64,000 bases of DNA. Source: Cavia porcellus (lineage: Eukaryota; Chordata; Mammalia; Rodentia; Caviidae). The translations under genes were made by a program, and so were the position numbers. Numbering within the stretch: the first letter of the stretch is position 1; the number at the start of each line of letters is the position of its first letter. Under the pieces are notes generated by a model. It searched no databases. It had not been told where the DNA came from and worked only from the letters and a program-made list of their open reading frames with translations. The stretch is from positions 19,060,001 to 19,124,000 of the forward strand of contig NW_026947486.1 in the NCBI RefSeq assembly GCF_034190915.1. Direction: 5' to 3'. Below, piece after piece: positions 21,151-32,263 of this stretch.

Positions 21151-21984
21151 AGATAAGCGCCATCTTAGCACACTCGATGGGAGGGGTAATCTAGCTCAGG
21201 CTTTGCTCTTTCCTACAGGCCTCACGTCCGCCAAGTAAGGCGACCGGGCTCGGCCACGGCTCCCAACAGGCAAGCAGTCATGAGTTTAACCCCCAGTACT
21301 GATAAAAAGAGAAAAAGAAAAAAAATTTGTAAAAAAAAAATAACAAGGGATCAGGAAATAAAAATTCAACAGCTACAAGATGATGCAAAGAAAAACAACA
21401 TAAGATTGATAGGGATAAATGAAAAAGAAGGAGACAACATAAAGGATGTCAAGAGGATATTTAGAGAAGTAATAGCTGTAAATTTCCCAAACATGAGATC
21501 GGAAACTGACATCAGGATCAGTGAAGCATATAGAACTGCAAATAGCCATAACCAAAATAAAACGACACCCAGATATATAATAATCACCATCCCAGAAATC
21601 CAACATAAGAATAGAATATTAAAAGCTGTCAGAGAGAAAAAACAGAAAAGGAAAACCTTATCAGAAGCACAGCAGACTTCTCAACACAAACAATAAAGTC
21701 AAGAAGGGCATGGAGTGAAGTATTTCAGATCCTAAAGGAAAATGATTTCCAACCTAGACTGATGTACCCTGAGAAACTGTCCTTCAGAATCAATGGAGAA
21801 ATAAAATACTTCCATGACAAAGAATAGCTGGCCATGACAAAGAACAGCTGAAGAACTTCAAGATCACCATGCCAACCCTTCAAAGAATACTGAAAGACAA
21901 TTTAGATACACTTAGGAAAAAAACACTAAGCAAAGCAGACAAACAGAAAGGAAAGATAAAGAAGCAACAGCAGAAAGATAGCAT

Positions 21985-24900
21985 ATCAACAATAAACCAA
22001 TATATAACAATTATAACCATTAATGTAAATGGTCTCAATGCACCAATTAAAAGAAACAGACTGGCAGAATGGATCAAGAAATAACATCCAACCATATGCT
22101 GTTAACAAGAAAACCCATCTAACCCAGAAGGACACTCACAGACTGAAAGTCAAAGGATGGAAAACAATACTTCATGCAACAGGAACCCCACCCCCCAAAA
22201 AAAGCTTGAGTAGCTGTTATGTTTGCAGACAATGTGAACTTCAAAACAAGAATGATCAGAAGAGATAAAGAAGGTCATTACAAACTGTTTAGAGGAAAAC
22301 TTCAAGAGGAAGAAATAACAATCTTAAATATATATGCACCAAATTCCAGAGTACCCAGTTATATGAAGCAAGCATTAATAGAAATGAAAAACCAAATTAA
22401 CAATAACCCAATTATAAAGGAGTCCTTAACACACCATTGACACCAAGGGACAGATCAACCAAACAGAAAATCAGCAAAGAAATAACAGAACAGAATCACC
22501 CTGTGAAGAAATGAACTTGATAGACATATACAGAGTGTTCCATCCAACAACATCAGAATTCACATTCTTCTCAGCAGTAGATGGGACATTGTCTAAAATG
22601 GACCATATCCTATCTCACAGAACATATTTAAATAAATGCAAAAGAGTTGAAATTATCCCTTGCATTCTATCAGATCATAGCACAATGAAACTAGAAATTA
22701 ATGATAAAAGATACTGCAAAATTCCCACAAACATATGGAAACTGAATAACACACTCTTGAATAATCAGTGGATCACAGGGAAAATTAAAGAAGAATTAAA
22801 CAATACCTACAAGCAAATGAAAATACAAATACAACTTAGTGGACTCTGTGGGAGGCAATGAAAGCTGTCCTCAGAGGAAAATTTACTGCACTGAGTTCCC
22901 ACATCAGGACAACAGAATGAACACAAATAAATAACCTGATGCTACACCTCAAACATCTAGAAAAAGAAGAGCAAGTCAAGCCCAAAGCCAAAAGAAGGGA
23001 GGAAATTATAAAAATCAGAGCAGAAATCAATGCAATAGAGACTATGAAAACAATCCAAAGAACCAATGAATCAAAGAATTGGTTCTTTGAAAGAATAAAT
23101 AAAATTGATAAGCCCCCAGTCAACCTTATTTTAAAAAGGGAAGAAAAAGCTCAAATTCATGCAATAAGGAATGAAAAAGTTGAAATCATTACAGACTCTG
23201 TAGAAACACACAAGAACATCAACACCTATTTCAAAAACCTCTACTCTCAAAGGTTTGATAATACAGAAGAGATTGACAGATTCCTAGAAACATATGAAGT
23301 ACTAAAGCTAGGTCAGGAAGGTGTAAAACTGCTGAATAACCCAATTTCTATTAATGAAATTGACAATGTAAGTCCTTACCTACAAAGAAGAGGCAGGACC
23401 AAACAGATTCACTGCGGAATTGTACAAGAAATACAAACAAGACCTAATGCCGACGCTCCTTAAACTCTTCAATGAAATTGAAAAGTAAGCAATTCTTCCT
23501 AAGTCATTCCTGGAAGCAAATATCACTCTAGTACCAAAACTTGAGGAAGACCCAACTAAAAAAGAGAACTACAGGCCAATCTCCCTAATGAACACAGATG
23601 CAAATTCCTCAATAAAATATTGGCAAATAGGATGCAGCAAATCATCAAGAAGACTATATGCCACGACCAAGTGGGATTCATCCCAGGAATGCAAGGATGG
23701 TTAAACATACGTAAATCAATAAATGTAATCCATCATATCAATAAAGTCAAAAGTAAGAATCACATGATCATTTCTGTAGATGGAGAAAAAGCTTTTGATA
23801 AGGTCCAAAATTCATTCATGATAAGTATCTTAAAGAAAATTGGAATAAATGGTCTTTACCTCAATATGACAAAGGTCATCTATGACAAACCAACATCCAG
23901 TAAAACATTAAAAGGCCAAAAACTGAAGGCTTTTACCTTAAAATCAGGCATAAGACAAGGATTTCCATTGTCACCACTCCTATTCAACATAGTACTGGAA
24001 ATACTAACCAGAGAAATTAGACAAGAGAGAGAAATAAAAGGGGTAAAATTAGGAAAAAAAGAAGGTAAATTATCATTATTTGTGGATGACATGTTACTCT
24101 ACATAGAAGACCCTCAAAACTTCATTGAAAAGACTCCTAGATATAATAAATAAATTCAGTAATGTAGCTGGATACAAAATCAATACTCAAAAATCAATAG
24201 CATTTCTATACACTAACAACAAGATCACAGAGAGAGAAATAAGAGAAGCCACACTCTTCACATTAGCAACCAAAAAAATGAAATATTTAGGAATTCTTCT
24301 CATGAAAGATATGAAAGATCTATATAGGGAAAATTATAATACACTGAAAAAAGAAATTGCAGAGGATCTCTGAAAATGGAAAGACATCCCTTGCTCATGG
24401 ATATGAAGAATAAATATTGTGAAGATGGCCATTCTCCCATACAGATTCAATGCAATCCCAATACAAATACCATCAACATACCTCACAGATCTAGAGAAAA
24501 CACTCCTAAAATTCATCTGGAGTGAGAAGAGACCTAGAATAGCAAAGACAGTTCTAAGCAACAAAGGCAAGGCAGGAGGCATCACAATCCCTGACCTGAA
24601 GTTATACTACAAAGCAACCATAGTAAAATCAACATGGTACTGGAATCAAAACTGAGCCGAAGATCAATGGAATAGATTATAGATACAACCACAACTACAA
24701 ACACACTCAACCACCTTATCTTTGATAAAGGAGCTGAACAGGTTCACTGGAAGAATGACAGTCTCTTTCATAAATGGTGTTGGAAAAACTGGCTCTCCAT
24801 TCGCCGAAAACTAAAACTAGACCCATGCCTATCACCATGTACTAAATTAAAATCTAAATGGATCAAAGATCTGAATATTAAAACAGAAACACTAAATCTA

Positions 24901-25393
24901 TTGGAAGACAAATTGGGTAAAAACCTTGAAGACATAGGGGTAGGTAGAGAATTCATGAACAGGAATCAAACCGCATGGGAAATACTTCCCAGAATCAATA
25001 ACTGGGATCACATCTTATTAAAAAGTTTCCACATGTCAAAAGAAATCTCCAGCATAGTGAAAAGAAAACCCACAAACTGGGAAAAAATCTTAGTGAACTG
25101 TCCCTCACACAAAGGACTTCTGTCTAAAACATATAAAGAATTAAAAAAAATCAGACACCCAAAATTCAAAAATCCAATCCAAAAATAGGCATCTGAGATG
25201 AATACACACTTCTCAGATGAAGAAATACAAATGGCAAGTAAATACATGAAAAACTGTGCATCATCATTACTCATTAGAGAAATGCAAATTAAATCCACAC
25301 CGAGATTACATCTCCAGAAAGAATGGCCAGGATCAAAAGAACTACCAACAACATATGCTGGAGAGACTGTGGGGAAAAAGGAACTCTCCTGCT
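21985..25393 (+). pseudogene. L1-C ORF2 pseudogene
   Basis: Decayed LINE-1 ORF2. The endonuclease start 'TIITINVNGLNAPIKRNRLAEWIKK' is followed by a stop near 22083. Later pieces include 'ILNIYAPNS', 'VFHPTTSEFTFFSAVDG' and 'LSDHSTMKLEIND'. The reverse transcriptase part is open at 23620-24153: '[20 protein letters not shown]', '[18 protein letters not shown]' and the catalytic box as '[11 protein letters not shown]', where FADD has become FVDD. The C-terminal part 'WIRIKDLNIKTETLNLLE'-type region follows in other frames. There are several stops and frameshifts, and the final C-terminal stretch is missing. Confidence 0.92.
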
Positions 25394-25905
25394 TTATAAT
25401 GTTTACATTCATTAGTTGGAATGGTTTTATTCTCAGTTGTTTGATTTTATTGTCTGTGATTGTCTGAACAGCTATTTTAAATAAAACAAGTTATTATAAT
25501 AGCTAGTACAGATTTAATGTCATCTTGTTTTAAAGTCCTACCATGCTTTTGTCCTTTTGTCTCCATGGGTTTTATCATGTTGTATCTTATTGGATTTTAT
25601 TATGTGTGATAGTATAAACAAAATTTTTATGTACAAGGAGATAATATAATAACCATTGTTCATTTCTTGTTAGTTGGTTCTGAATGCCCTGTAATATTTT
25701 CATTCTCTTGAATGGTTTTATACTATTTTGTTATGTTTGGTACTACAGTGTATGAAGGTATTCTCAAATATTTCAAGGAAAGAGACACTATGGTAGCTGT
25801 CGCGTTGTCTTGTGATGAAACACTATGTTGCTTAAATTGTTTTGTTCTGATATGTTTTGTTATGTTCTCTTTTATCTCAATCTTTTTAAAACAAAAATTT
25901 TTTTA
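25394..25905 (+). repeat. L1-C 3' UTR, about three 152-bp units
   Basis: Units contain 'attagttggaatggttttat', 'gaacagctattttaaataaa', 'aaagtcctaccatgcttt', 'ggtactacagtgtatgaagg' and a terminal 'tctcaatctttttaaaacaa'. Same unit family as L1-A and the HAL1-like element. Confidence 0.85.
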
Positions 25906-27085
25906 AAAAGAAATACAAAAAGTAAGTATATGAAAAATATTCAACATTACTGGTCATTCAAGAGATGCAAATTAAAACAACCCTGAGATTCCACCTCATC
26001 CTAGAAAGAATGACTATTATCAAGAAGGTCAACAAACAACCAATGCTGAAGGGGATGTGGGAAGAAAGGAACCCTTCTACACTGTTGTTCAGAGTGTAGA
26101 CTGGTGCAACCACTGTGGAAATCAATGTGGACATTCCTTTAAAAACTAGGATTAGAGTTTCCACTTGACCCAGCTATTTGCCTGCTGGGTATCTTCCCAG
26201 AAGAATTAAAAACATTGCACCACAGCAATATATGTGCACCCAAATTTATACCAGCACAATTTGTAATAGCTAGATCTTGGAAACAGCTTGATAGCTCAGA
26301 CCCTGGAATAAAATCCAAGGAAGCAAGAAATTAAGAAATTTGGAGCAAAGGCTTTATTTTAGGCCAGGCCTGGCGATGCAGCCTCTGGTAGCCAATATGG
26401 AAGACTGCGCGCCTCACAGGCTAAGGGTGGAGATTTTAAAGCTAAAAACCACAAAGCTATCAACCTATTTCAGATAACATTCTTGGTACATTCCGTTGCT
26501 CTCTACAGTTAAACGTTTTCCCTGAACAGCACACCTTGCAGAAGCATGTGGAGGGGGGTTGGGGGGGAAGATTTACAAGGAGCTGAAACTTAAGTCTTTA
26601 CTGGAAATGGAATTTTAATCTTTATTGAAATGGCACATACAGAACAGGAAGGAGGGGAGTTGGTTAGAGCTAGGCCACAACAACAACCCAAATGCCCATC
26701 ACTCAAAGAATGGATTAAAAAGATGTGGTATATTTATACAATGGAGTACTATTCAGCCATAAGGTTGGATAATTTCAAAAGTTTTGTAGGAAAATGGTTG
26801 CAACTTGAGTCCATATTCATTAGTGAAATAAATCTAACTCACATGTGTGAGCATCATATTGTCTCCCTAGTGTGAGAAGGTGAAAAAATAATATATACAC
26901 ATATGCGTATATATATGATAGTTTTGCTATTAATTTCTCTTAGTTAATGGAAAAGATAAGTTTGTGCTAATATTGCTTGGATAATTAAATGCACTCAGTA
27001 ATTTAAAGATAATAATACACAATATATTAACCATTGTTACCCTCTATCTTATTTTGAAATTTTTAACCTCTTTAAAATAAAAATA
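25906..27085 (+). mobile_element. Older L1 3' fragment (L1-D), interrupted by an LTR
   Basis: The ORF2 3' end is recognisable: 'ggtcattcaagagatgcaaa', 'ttgacccagctatttgcctg', then after the LTR 'cccaaatgcccatcactcaa', 'acaatggagtactattcagc' and 'tgtgtgagcatcat'. The 3' UTR with 'ggataattaaatgcactcag' ends in 'ctctttaaaataaaaat' at 27085. It supplies the ORF2 end that L1-C lacks, but the sequence is more diverged. Confidence 0.85.
26288..26670 (-). mobile_element. LTR fragment, antisense, inside L1-D
   Basis: Left edge 'tgatagctcagaccctgg', then 'aataaaatccaaggaagcaa' and 'gcaaaggctttattttaggc'. This is the reverse of the 3' end of the LTR at 42524-43293 ('gcttccttggattttataca', 'ctgagttatcaca'), so the two belong to one family. 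Only about half of the 770-bp length is present. The L1 resumes at about 26671. Confidence 0.8.
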
Positions 27086-28326
27086 AATTTCTTCCCATCT
27101 GTAGATTTATGGAACAAGAAATAAAGTATCTGTTTCCAAAATACAGTGGTGGAACATGTATAAGATAACAGTTTAAAACATTTCCATTCAAAAAGGGAGA
27201 AAATGGAAAGAATAGAGAAATTATTGTTATCAAGCTATTTTGAAATATAGCTGGACAGATTTCATTAAGTTTTAAGAATTGGAAATAATCCTGTGTAGCT
27301 CAGGTGTCATCATATGGTCCCAAGACTTGATCTCTGGATTCATTTCTGTTTTATTGAAAGGTAATGAATATTTGAAACAGTATTTTTACCAATACAGGAG
27401 AAACTCCCACCTTGCTAGATGTGTAGTATGACTTTGTGTTCTCTAAAATTTAAGAATGAATTTTAGAAACAATAGATGTTACAGAATATATTTATTGAGA
27501 GAAAGCTTCTGTCTGGGAGAGAGACAGAAGGGGTCCCAAGTGAGTTGCCAAGAACTCTGCCTTTTCTAGGGATTTTTATACACCAAAACCATGAGGTGAG
27601 ATGGGTCCAAGGTGGAGAAAAATGGGAAATCACAAGGTGGGCATGAAGTGGAACAATATTATGATCAACCAATAAGATTATGAGCATAATTGCTCAGATA
27701 ATATTGATTAAATCAGGATCAAATAGGGAAGCAAATCAAGTAACAAGCAGACATAAATACGGAACAGGGGCTTTTCCTCTAGAGGTTGGGTTAGTGGCTC
27801 TTCCTGGCTTTCTCAAAGTGACTAATACCTACTCAGACTATCAATCACTGTTGTTTATCCTTAGGGGAAGTATGTGAATGCATTCCTTTCACTTTTTGTC
27901 TTGAGGTCTGACCTTCAGTGGAGATGTCTGTCTCCACCAGAGTTGCAGTGCATCTCCTCTTCCGCACTGGCTCCTTTGAGAGCCTAGCTGTGTCTGACTG
28001 CCTACAATGTTTCTATCTAATTTAGATACCTATAACATTATCACCTTGTTTTTGCCTGCAGAATTTTTGAAGTCTGACAGCTTTCTTTCATTTCATCACA
28101 TCTCAATGGTGTTTCTTTCACCATAACATTCTCAAAAATGTTGCACATCTCTTATGTATGTCAAAGAAATTCATGCCCTTAGGCAGGAGTGTTCTCCACA
28201 GATCTTTCCTTGTTAATCCCATCAGCATTCTTATCTTCTACAGTGAAGGTACAGGGACACAATGAATCATGTGCCTAATGTCTTAAGTATTAGCAAAAGA
28301 TTACCTGACCTTTTTCTTTCTCTAAA
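27086..28326. other. No gene recognised; possible LTR remnant
   Basis: 27480-27960 has the look of an antisense LTR ('atatttattgagagaaagct' at the left, GC-poor body), but I cannot name a family or find termini. The rest is AT-rich unassigned DNA. Confidence 0.35.
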
Positions 28327-28650
28327 ACAGTAGTCCCCAACTGTTTTGGCACCAGGAACCAATTTTGTGGAAGACAATTTTCCATAGGTGGGTGTAGTGT
28401 TGGGGTGAGGTTTCGGGATTAGATTTTCATAGAGTGCACCCTAGTCCCTCCAAATGTGCAATTCACAATAGAGTTCACGCTTCTATGAGAATCTAATACT
28501 TGGGTGATCTAACAAGTGGTGGAGATCTGGCATTAATTCCAGTGATTAAGAAGGGCTATAAATACAGATGTAGCTTAACTCATTGGAGACTGCTTACTCC
28601 TGCTGTGTAACCAGTTTCCTAGCAGGCCATGAACTCCCCTGGTAGGGGAC
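28327..28650. mobile_element. hAT-type DNA transposon relic (non-autonomous)
   Basis: Left end 'cagtagtccccaactgtttt' with 'ggcaccaggaaccaattttg'. Body words 'aattcacaatagagttcac' and 'atgagaatctaata'. Right part 'gtaaccagtttcctagcagg'. These match a widespread mammalian family with CAGKGGTCCCCAAC ends. The right terminus is cut or masked by the adjoining LTR. Confidence 0.65.
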
Positions 28651-29078
28651 TGTCTTAGTTACTTTTCTCCTTGCTTAGACAAAATACCCAATCATCAAAG
28701 TTAAGATAGAGAGGTTTATTTAGTTCACAGTTTGTAGAGATTTCAGTGTATGATTGACTGGCTCCAAAGCAATCATGGCAGTGAAAGATAGCAAAAGTAA
28801 CAAGAGAAAGTTGAAAAATGAGAGAGGAAAAGAGGGAAAGGAAGAGAGAGAAGGAGACAGAAACAGAGAGACAGAGACAGAAACAGCCTCTTTCTGTCCC
28901 TTATATTACATGCAGAATACTTGCCCTAATGCAGATGTGTGCCTAACACTGAGACCCATAATTCCGGCATTGGACCATGAATCAATCAGAAAACTCTAGA
29001 TTCTGCCACCTCTGAAAAGCCCTCCTCCCATGACTTCATAAGGCTTTGGGGGGTGGTATACAGACACAAACCATAACA
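28651..29078 (-). mobile_element. MaLR-type LTR, antisense
   Basis: Starts 'tgtcttagttacttttctcc', the reverse of a MaLR 3' end, with 'aggtttatttagttcacagt'. It ends 'cagacacaaaccataaca'. Flanks GGGAC/GGAAC agree at 4 of 5 bases. It contains an internal purine-rich 'gagaga' tract (28800-28890). Confidence 0.8.
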
Positions 29079-29672
29079 GGAACTCTTGCTCTAGGATATG
29101 CCTGCGTAACAGCAAAGCTAATTTTACAATATTTTGCAATTGGTTAGGCTAAGGATTTCTAAATCATAAAGTTCTGGTTCCTTTTTGATTGCACAGTTTG
29201 CACCTTAGTTTATCAGTTTTCTTGCACATTTTACTATAAGCAACATGTCTCTTGGAAATTTCTTTAGCTAACTATTCAAGTTTGTGGCATATCAACCTAC
29301 TTCCACATAACTGTGGGACACAATTACACTAAGTTTTCTATCATTTTACAACGAGAGCCATCTTATGATAGATTCCAATAAAATCGTCCTCATTCCCTCC
29401 AGTAGCACTTTTAAAGGTTATATTTATCCCAACATTCTGATATATGTATTCTCTAACATGATACAGATTTTCTCCTACATATCCTTACTTCTTTTTAATC
29501 TATTACCTGATTTCAAAGTCATTTCTCAATTTTTAGGTTTTTATCAAAGCAATAATCCCTTCTGACACTGAAATCTATGTTTGTTTCCTATGGCTATCAT
29601 AGTGAATTACCACAAAATTACTGATTCAAAACAGCACAAATTTATATTTTCATAACTAGAGGCCCTAAGCTC
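29079..29672. other. No gene or repeat recognised
   Basis: AT-rich unassigned sequence between a MaLR LTR and the ORF-less L1-derived element. Confidence 0.4.
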
Positions 29673-29692
29673 AAAATGAGTATCAGTGGGCA

Positions 29693-30356
29693 GCTCTTCC
29701 AGGGGGAGAAGCACCAGTGTCTCCTGAGATCTGTGCCATGTTGCAACTTAGGACCCTAGAAAATCAAGCAAGCAGTTCGCCTCCCTGATAAGCAGCTGAG
29801 ATGTGGCAGACTGCTGCTCTTCCAGGGGGAGAATAACCAGTGTCTCCTGAGATCCGAGCCATGTTGGAACTTAGGACACTGGGAAACCAAGCAACCAGCC
29901 TGCCTCCCTGCTAAGCAATAGTGAACCTACTGGTGCATGGCCTAGAGTCAAACATCCCTGTTTGCCTACCTCACCTCCCCTTTCCCCGTTAACAAATGGG
30001 AACCAGAAATCTGAGCATCTCTTGGGAAGTTGACCATAGAAAATAAAGGGGACTTCCTTCTACCATCTCTTTAAAGGCAAATATTTTTATTAGTGTTTTG
30101 CTTTATTCTGATTAATGGTACTGCCCTATTCAATATTCTGTTTTGATAAGTTCTATAATGTTCTGTATTTCATTTTATTTTGATATACATGATTGAAAGA
30201 ACACCTATTGTAAAGATAACGAAATATACTGTGATACCTATTACTGTTATCCCAGTAACCTGCTGTGAAGTTCTGTACCAATTTCACTACACGGTCTCAG
30301 TTGGCTTTATTCTGCCTTGTCCTGTTATATTTTACTACTTTCAAAAACAAAGATAA
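29693..30356 (+). mobile_element. ORF-less L1-derived retroelement with a 20-bp target duplication
   Basis: Bounded by a perfect 20-bp duplication aaaatgagtatcagtgggca (29673-29692 and 30357-30376), so the whole 664-bp unit moved as one. The 5' part is two 122-bp repeats ('ctcttccagggggagaa' at 29694 and 29816; 'agtgtctcctgagatc'). A short unique middle follows ('ctgagcatctcttgggaa'). The 3' part is two 152-bp-type L1 3' UTR units ending 'aaacaaagataaaa'. There is no open frame of note. A diverged relative lies at 44393-45115. It was probably mobilised by L1 through the shared 3' end; that is inference from family biology. Confidence 0.85.
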
Positions 30357-30376
30357 AAAATGAGTATCAGTGGGCA

Positions 30377-31058
30377 AATATTGAGTTGTTTACAGGACTA
30401 TCTCCTTCCAGAAGCTTTAATAGAGTGCCTGTCCTTTTCCCCTTCTCACTGTTCATGGCTATTGACATTCCTTGGCTTGTGATCATGTTACTCTAATCTC
30501 TACTGCTACAGTCATATTTTCTTCTCTTCTATTCGCATCATATTCTTCTTCCTCCCTCTTATAAAGACATCTGTTATTGTACTTAGGGCCCACATGAATA
30601 ATCCAGGATAATCTTCCTGCCTCAGAATCCTTAATCCAATCACAATGGAAAGCTCTTCTTTTTCTCATATGGTACCGTTCACAGGTTTTAGGGCTTAGGG
30701 CATGGATTTCATTGAGAAGGTATCATTATTCAGCTTACCTCAGTAATAAAAAAGAATGTCCATATAAAAGTGGGGGAACAGAGCCAAGAAAATATAGAAA
30801 TAAACTTCCATAATTTTAGCAGTATACAAAAGCATCAGAAGAGGGAGCTCTGACATTTGAAAAGCTACTCTGAAACCCATACCCTTCCAAAAGTTCAAGA
30901 AAACTAATTTGATAAAAAAAAAGCAACAAAAATGTACAGATGTGCCACACAATGTTGCTATAAAGAGGAAAGAACAAGCATGCCAGAAATATGTGCTCAT
31001 ATATCATATCAAAACTACAACCAGAGTTTTGAACAAGTTAAAAAAAAAAAACCTTAAG
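30377..31058. other. No gene recognised
   Basis: The original insertion context of the ORF-less element continues here. No named repeat and no coding signal are recognised. Confidence 0.4.
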
Positions 31059-31072
31059 AAAATGACACAAGA

Positions 31073-31224
31073 GAGATCTTTGCTAATATTATTTGGATAA
31101 TTAAATGCCAATATCTTGTACTCTGAGCAATTTAAAGATAACAACATGCAATGTATTAAACATTTTTACCCTCTAGTTGTCCTGTTTTGAAATTTTGGGG
31201 TTTTGTTCTCTTTAAAATAAAAAA
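31073..31224 (+). mobile_element. Truncated L1 3' end with a 14-bp target duplication
   Basis: 152 bp of L1 3' UTR ('attatttggataattaaatg' to 'ctctttaaaataaaaaa'). Flanked by a perfect duplication aaaatgacacaaga (31059-31072 and 31225-31238). It resembles the L1-D 3' UTR. Confidence 0.9.
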
Positions 31225-31492
31225 AAAATGACACAAGACAATGAAAGGCTATCACATAAATTAAAACCACTAGAGAAACCTAGAAATGATGTTAGGTCTC
31301 TAGAAACATTTGAAAATAAAAGAAAAAATCATTTCAGGGCAGAAGATTGAACTACAAGAAACAAAGGAAATAAGCACAACACATGATGGCTTAAAACAAA
31401 CAAGACAGAAAGGAAAAATATGTTTTAAGAAATAATAAAGAAAAGGATTTGAGAACAAATGACAAATAGCAAAGTTTTAAAAATACCATACT

Positions 31493-31539
31493 GGGTCTAG
31501 GGATTTAGCTCAGTGGCGTAAGTGTTCATTCTCCGGTTC

Positions 31540-31569
<30 letters not shown>
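31493..31569 (+). mobile_element. tRNA-derived SINE, internally deleted
   Basis: 'ggtctagggatttagctcag' and 'tggcgtaagtg', then a jump to 'tctccggttc' and 32 A residues; the B-box region is lost. Target duplication aaataccatact (31481-31492 and 31570-31581). Confidence 0.9.
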
Positions 31570-31570
<1 letters not shown>

Positions 31571-31665
31571 AATACCATACTATACCATAAATCATAGGAG
31601 TCTCTGGAAAAGACAAAGACTAAGCGACAAAAACAAATGCCAAAAACTATAATTCAAGAGAATTT

Positions 31666-31845
31666 AGCCAGGCACAGTGACATATATCTGTAATCCTAGT
31701 TACAGAAGGATCACAGAGGCAGAAGCATCACAAGTCCAAACCCAACCTGGGCAACATAATGAGACCCTATCTCAAAAAAAGTGGCCACGTATGTAGCATA
31801 GTGGTGGAGTGCCCCTAGAGTAGATTCACAGTACTAAAAAGAAAA
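31666..31845 (+). mobile_element. B1-dID SINE
   Basis: 'agccaggcacagtgacatat' and 'gagaccctatctcaaaaaaa' (B1 half), then 'gtagcatagtggtggagtgc' (ID-like half). Diverged. Confidence 0.75.
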
Positions 31846-32210
31846 GAAAAAAAAAGCCTCCTGGAGTTAAAAATGAACTACAAACAAAAAAATTGAAAAT
31901 ACATATTGAAAAAAATGCCTGATTATTTTGTCTTCTGGTTAAGATGGAATAACAGGAACCAGATTCACCCTCCCTCCTGAAACAGCTTTTAAAAAGGATA
32001 AAACATGAAACAGTGACCTTCAAGGCTTTGAACATGGAAGAATGAAGATTTTTGGTCTTTGAGAAGAAGGAAGCAAATTGTGGACAACAGGACAATGAAA
32101 ACATTTTTCACTATGGATATAATACAATGAGAACATTTCTCATACTTTGGACTACAGAACTGTGCCTAATGACCAACATTTGAAAATGTTAAAACACAAA
32201 CTTTCCCAAG

Positions 32211-32212
<2 letters not shown>

Positions 32213-32261
<49 letters not shown>
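32213..32261. repeat. (CT)n microsatellite
   Basis: About 24 uninterrupted CT units. Confidence 0.97.

Positions 32262-32263
<2 letters not shown>

Larger units (their letters stand above)
20648..21268 (-). mobile_element. IAP-like solo LTR (621 bp), antisense, with a 6-bp target duplication
   Basis: On the minus strand the LTR starts TGTTGGGAGCCG, as IAP LTRs do, and ends CACCGACA. A perfect 6-bp duplication GGCAAG flanks it (20642-20647 and 21269-21274), as expected for class II endogenous retroviruses. Read on the minus strand: three 40-bp repeats in U3 (21031-21150), a TATA box 'cctataaaagtgag' (about 20975), 60-bp repeats downstream (20760-20920) and 'aataaaagataagg' (about 20715) as the poly(A) signal. 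It is unusually GC rich. There is no internal viral sequence, so it arose by LTR-LTR recombination. Confidence 0.93.
20599..21335 (+). mobile_element. tRNA-derived SINE interrupted by a solo LTR
   Basis: The left piece is 20599-20647 ('ggctggggatttagctcagc'...) and the right piece is 21275-21335 ('cagtcatgagtttaaccccc' plus an A-rich tail). The SINE is flanked by a 17-bp ORF1 duplication, aaaaataacaaggaatc (20582-20598) and aaaaataacaagggatc (21336-21352). Confidence 0.93.
20201..21900 (+). pseudogene. L1-C ORF1 pseudogene, split by SINE and solo LTR
   Basis: The N-terminal part starts MYIEENICHTSEIIPTEIKK at 20201 and continues as a heptad-like coiled coil ('LNKKIESLDEQYKKQTEYI', 'LSESEDTISDLEDKIAASEQ') to 'ITRN' at about 20598. 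One stop (position about 20373) already breaks it. After the insertion the RNA-binding part resumes at about 21353 ('IKIQQLQDDAKKNNIRLIG', 'DIRISEAYRTANSHNQNK', 'YIIITIPEIQHKNRILKAV'). The C-terminal part, around 21700-21900, is frame-shifted ('MPTLQRILKDNL'). The duplicated flanks show that the insertion, and not a deletion, separates the halves. Confidence 0.9.
20079..25905 (+). mobile_element. LINE-1 element L1-C, near full length but 5' truncated and decayed
   Basis: A short piece of 5' UTR/ORF1 leader (20079-20200) leads into ORF1 (20201-21900, split by a SINE carrying an LTR), a short spacer, ORF2 (about 21985-25393) and a 3' UTR of 152-bp units (25394-25905) ending in an A-rich tail. 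The last part of ORF2 is deleted at about 25393. It abuts an older L1 3' fragment (L1-D). No target duplication is evident. Confidence 0.88.

Noticed and set aside
20708..21238. Several overlapping frames with repeated peptides
   Set aside because: They are translations of the tandem repeats of the solo LTR in all frames, not a gene.
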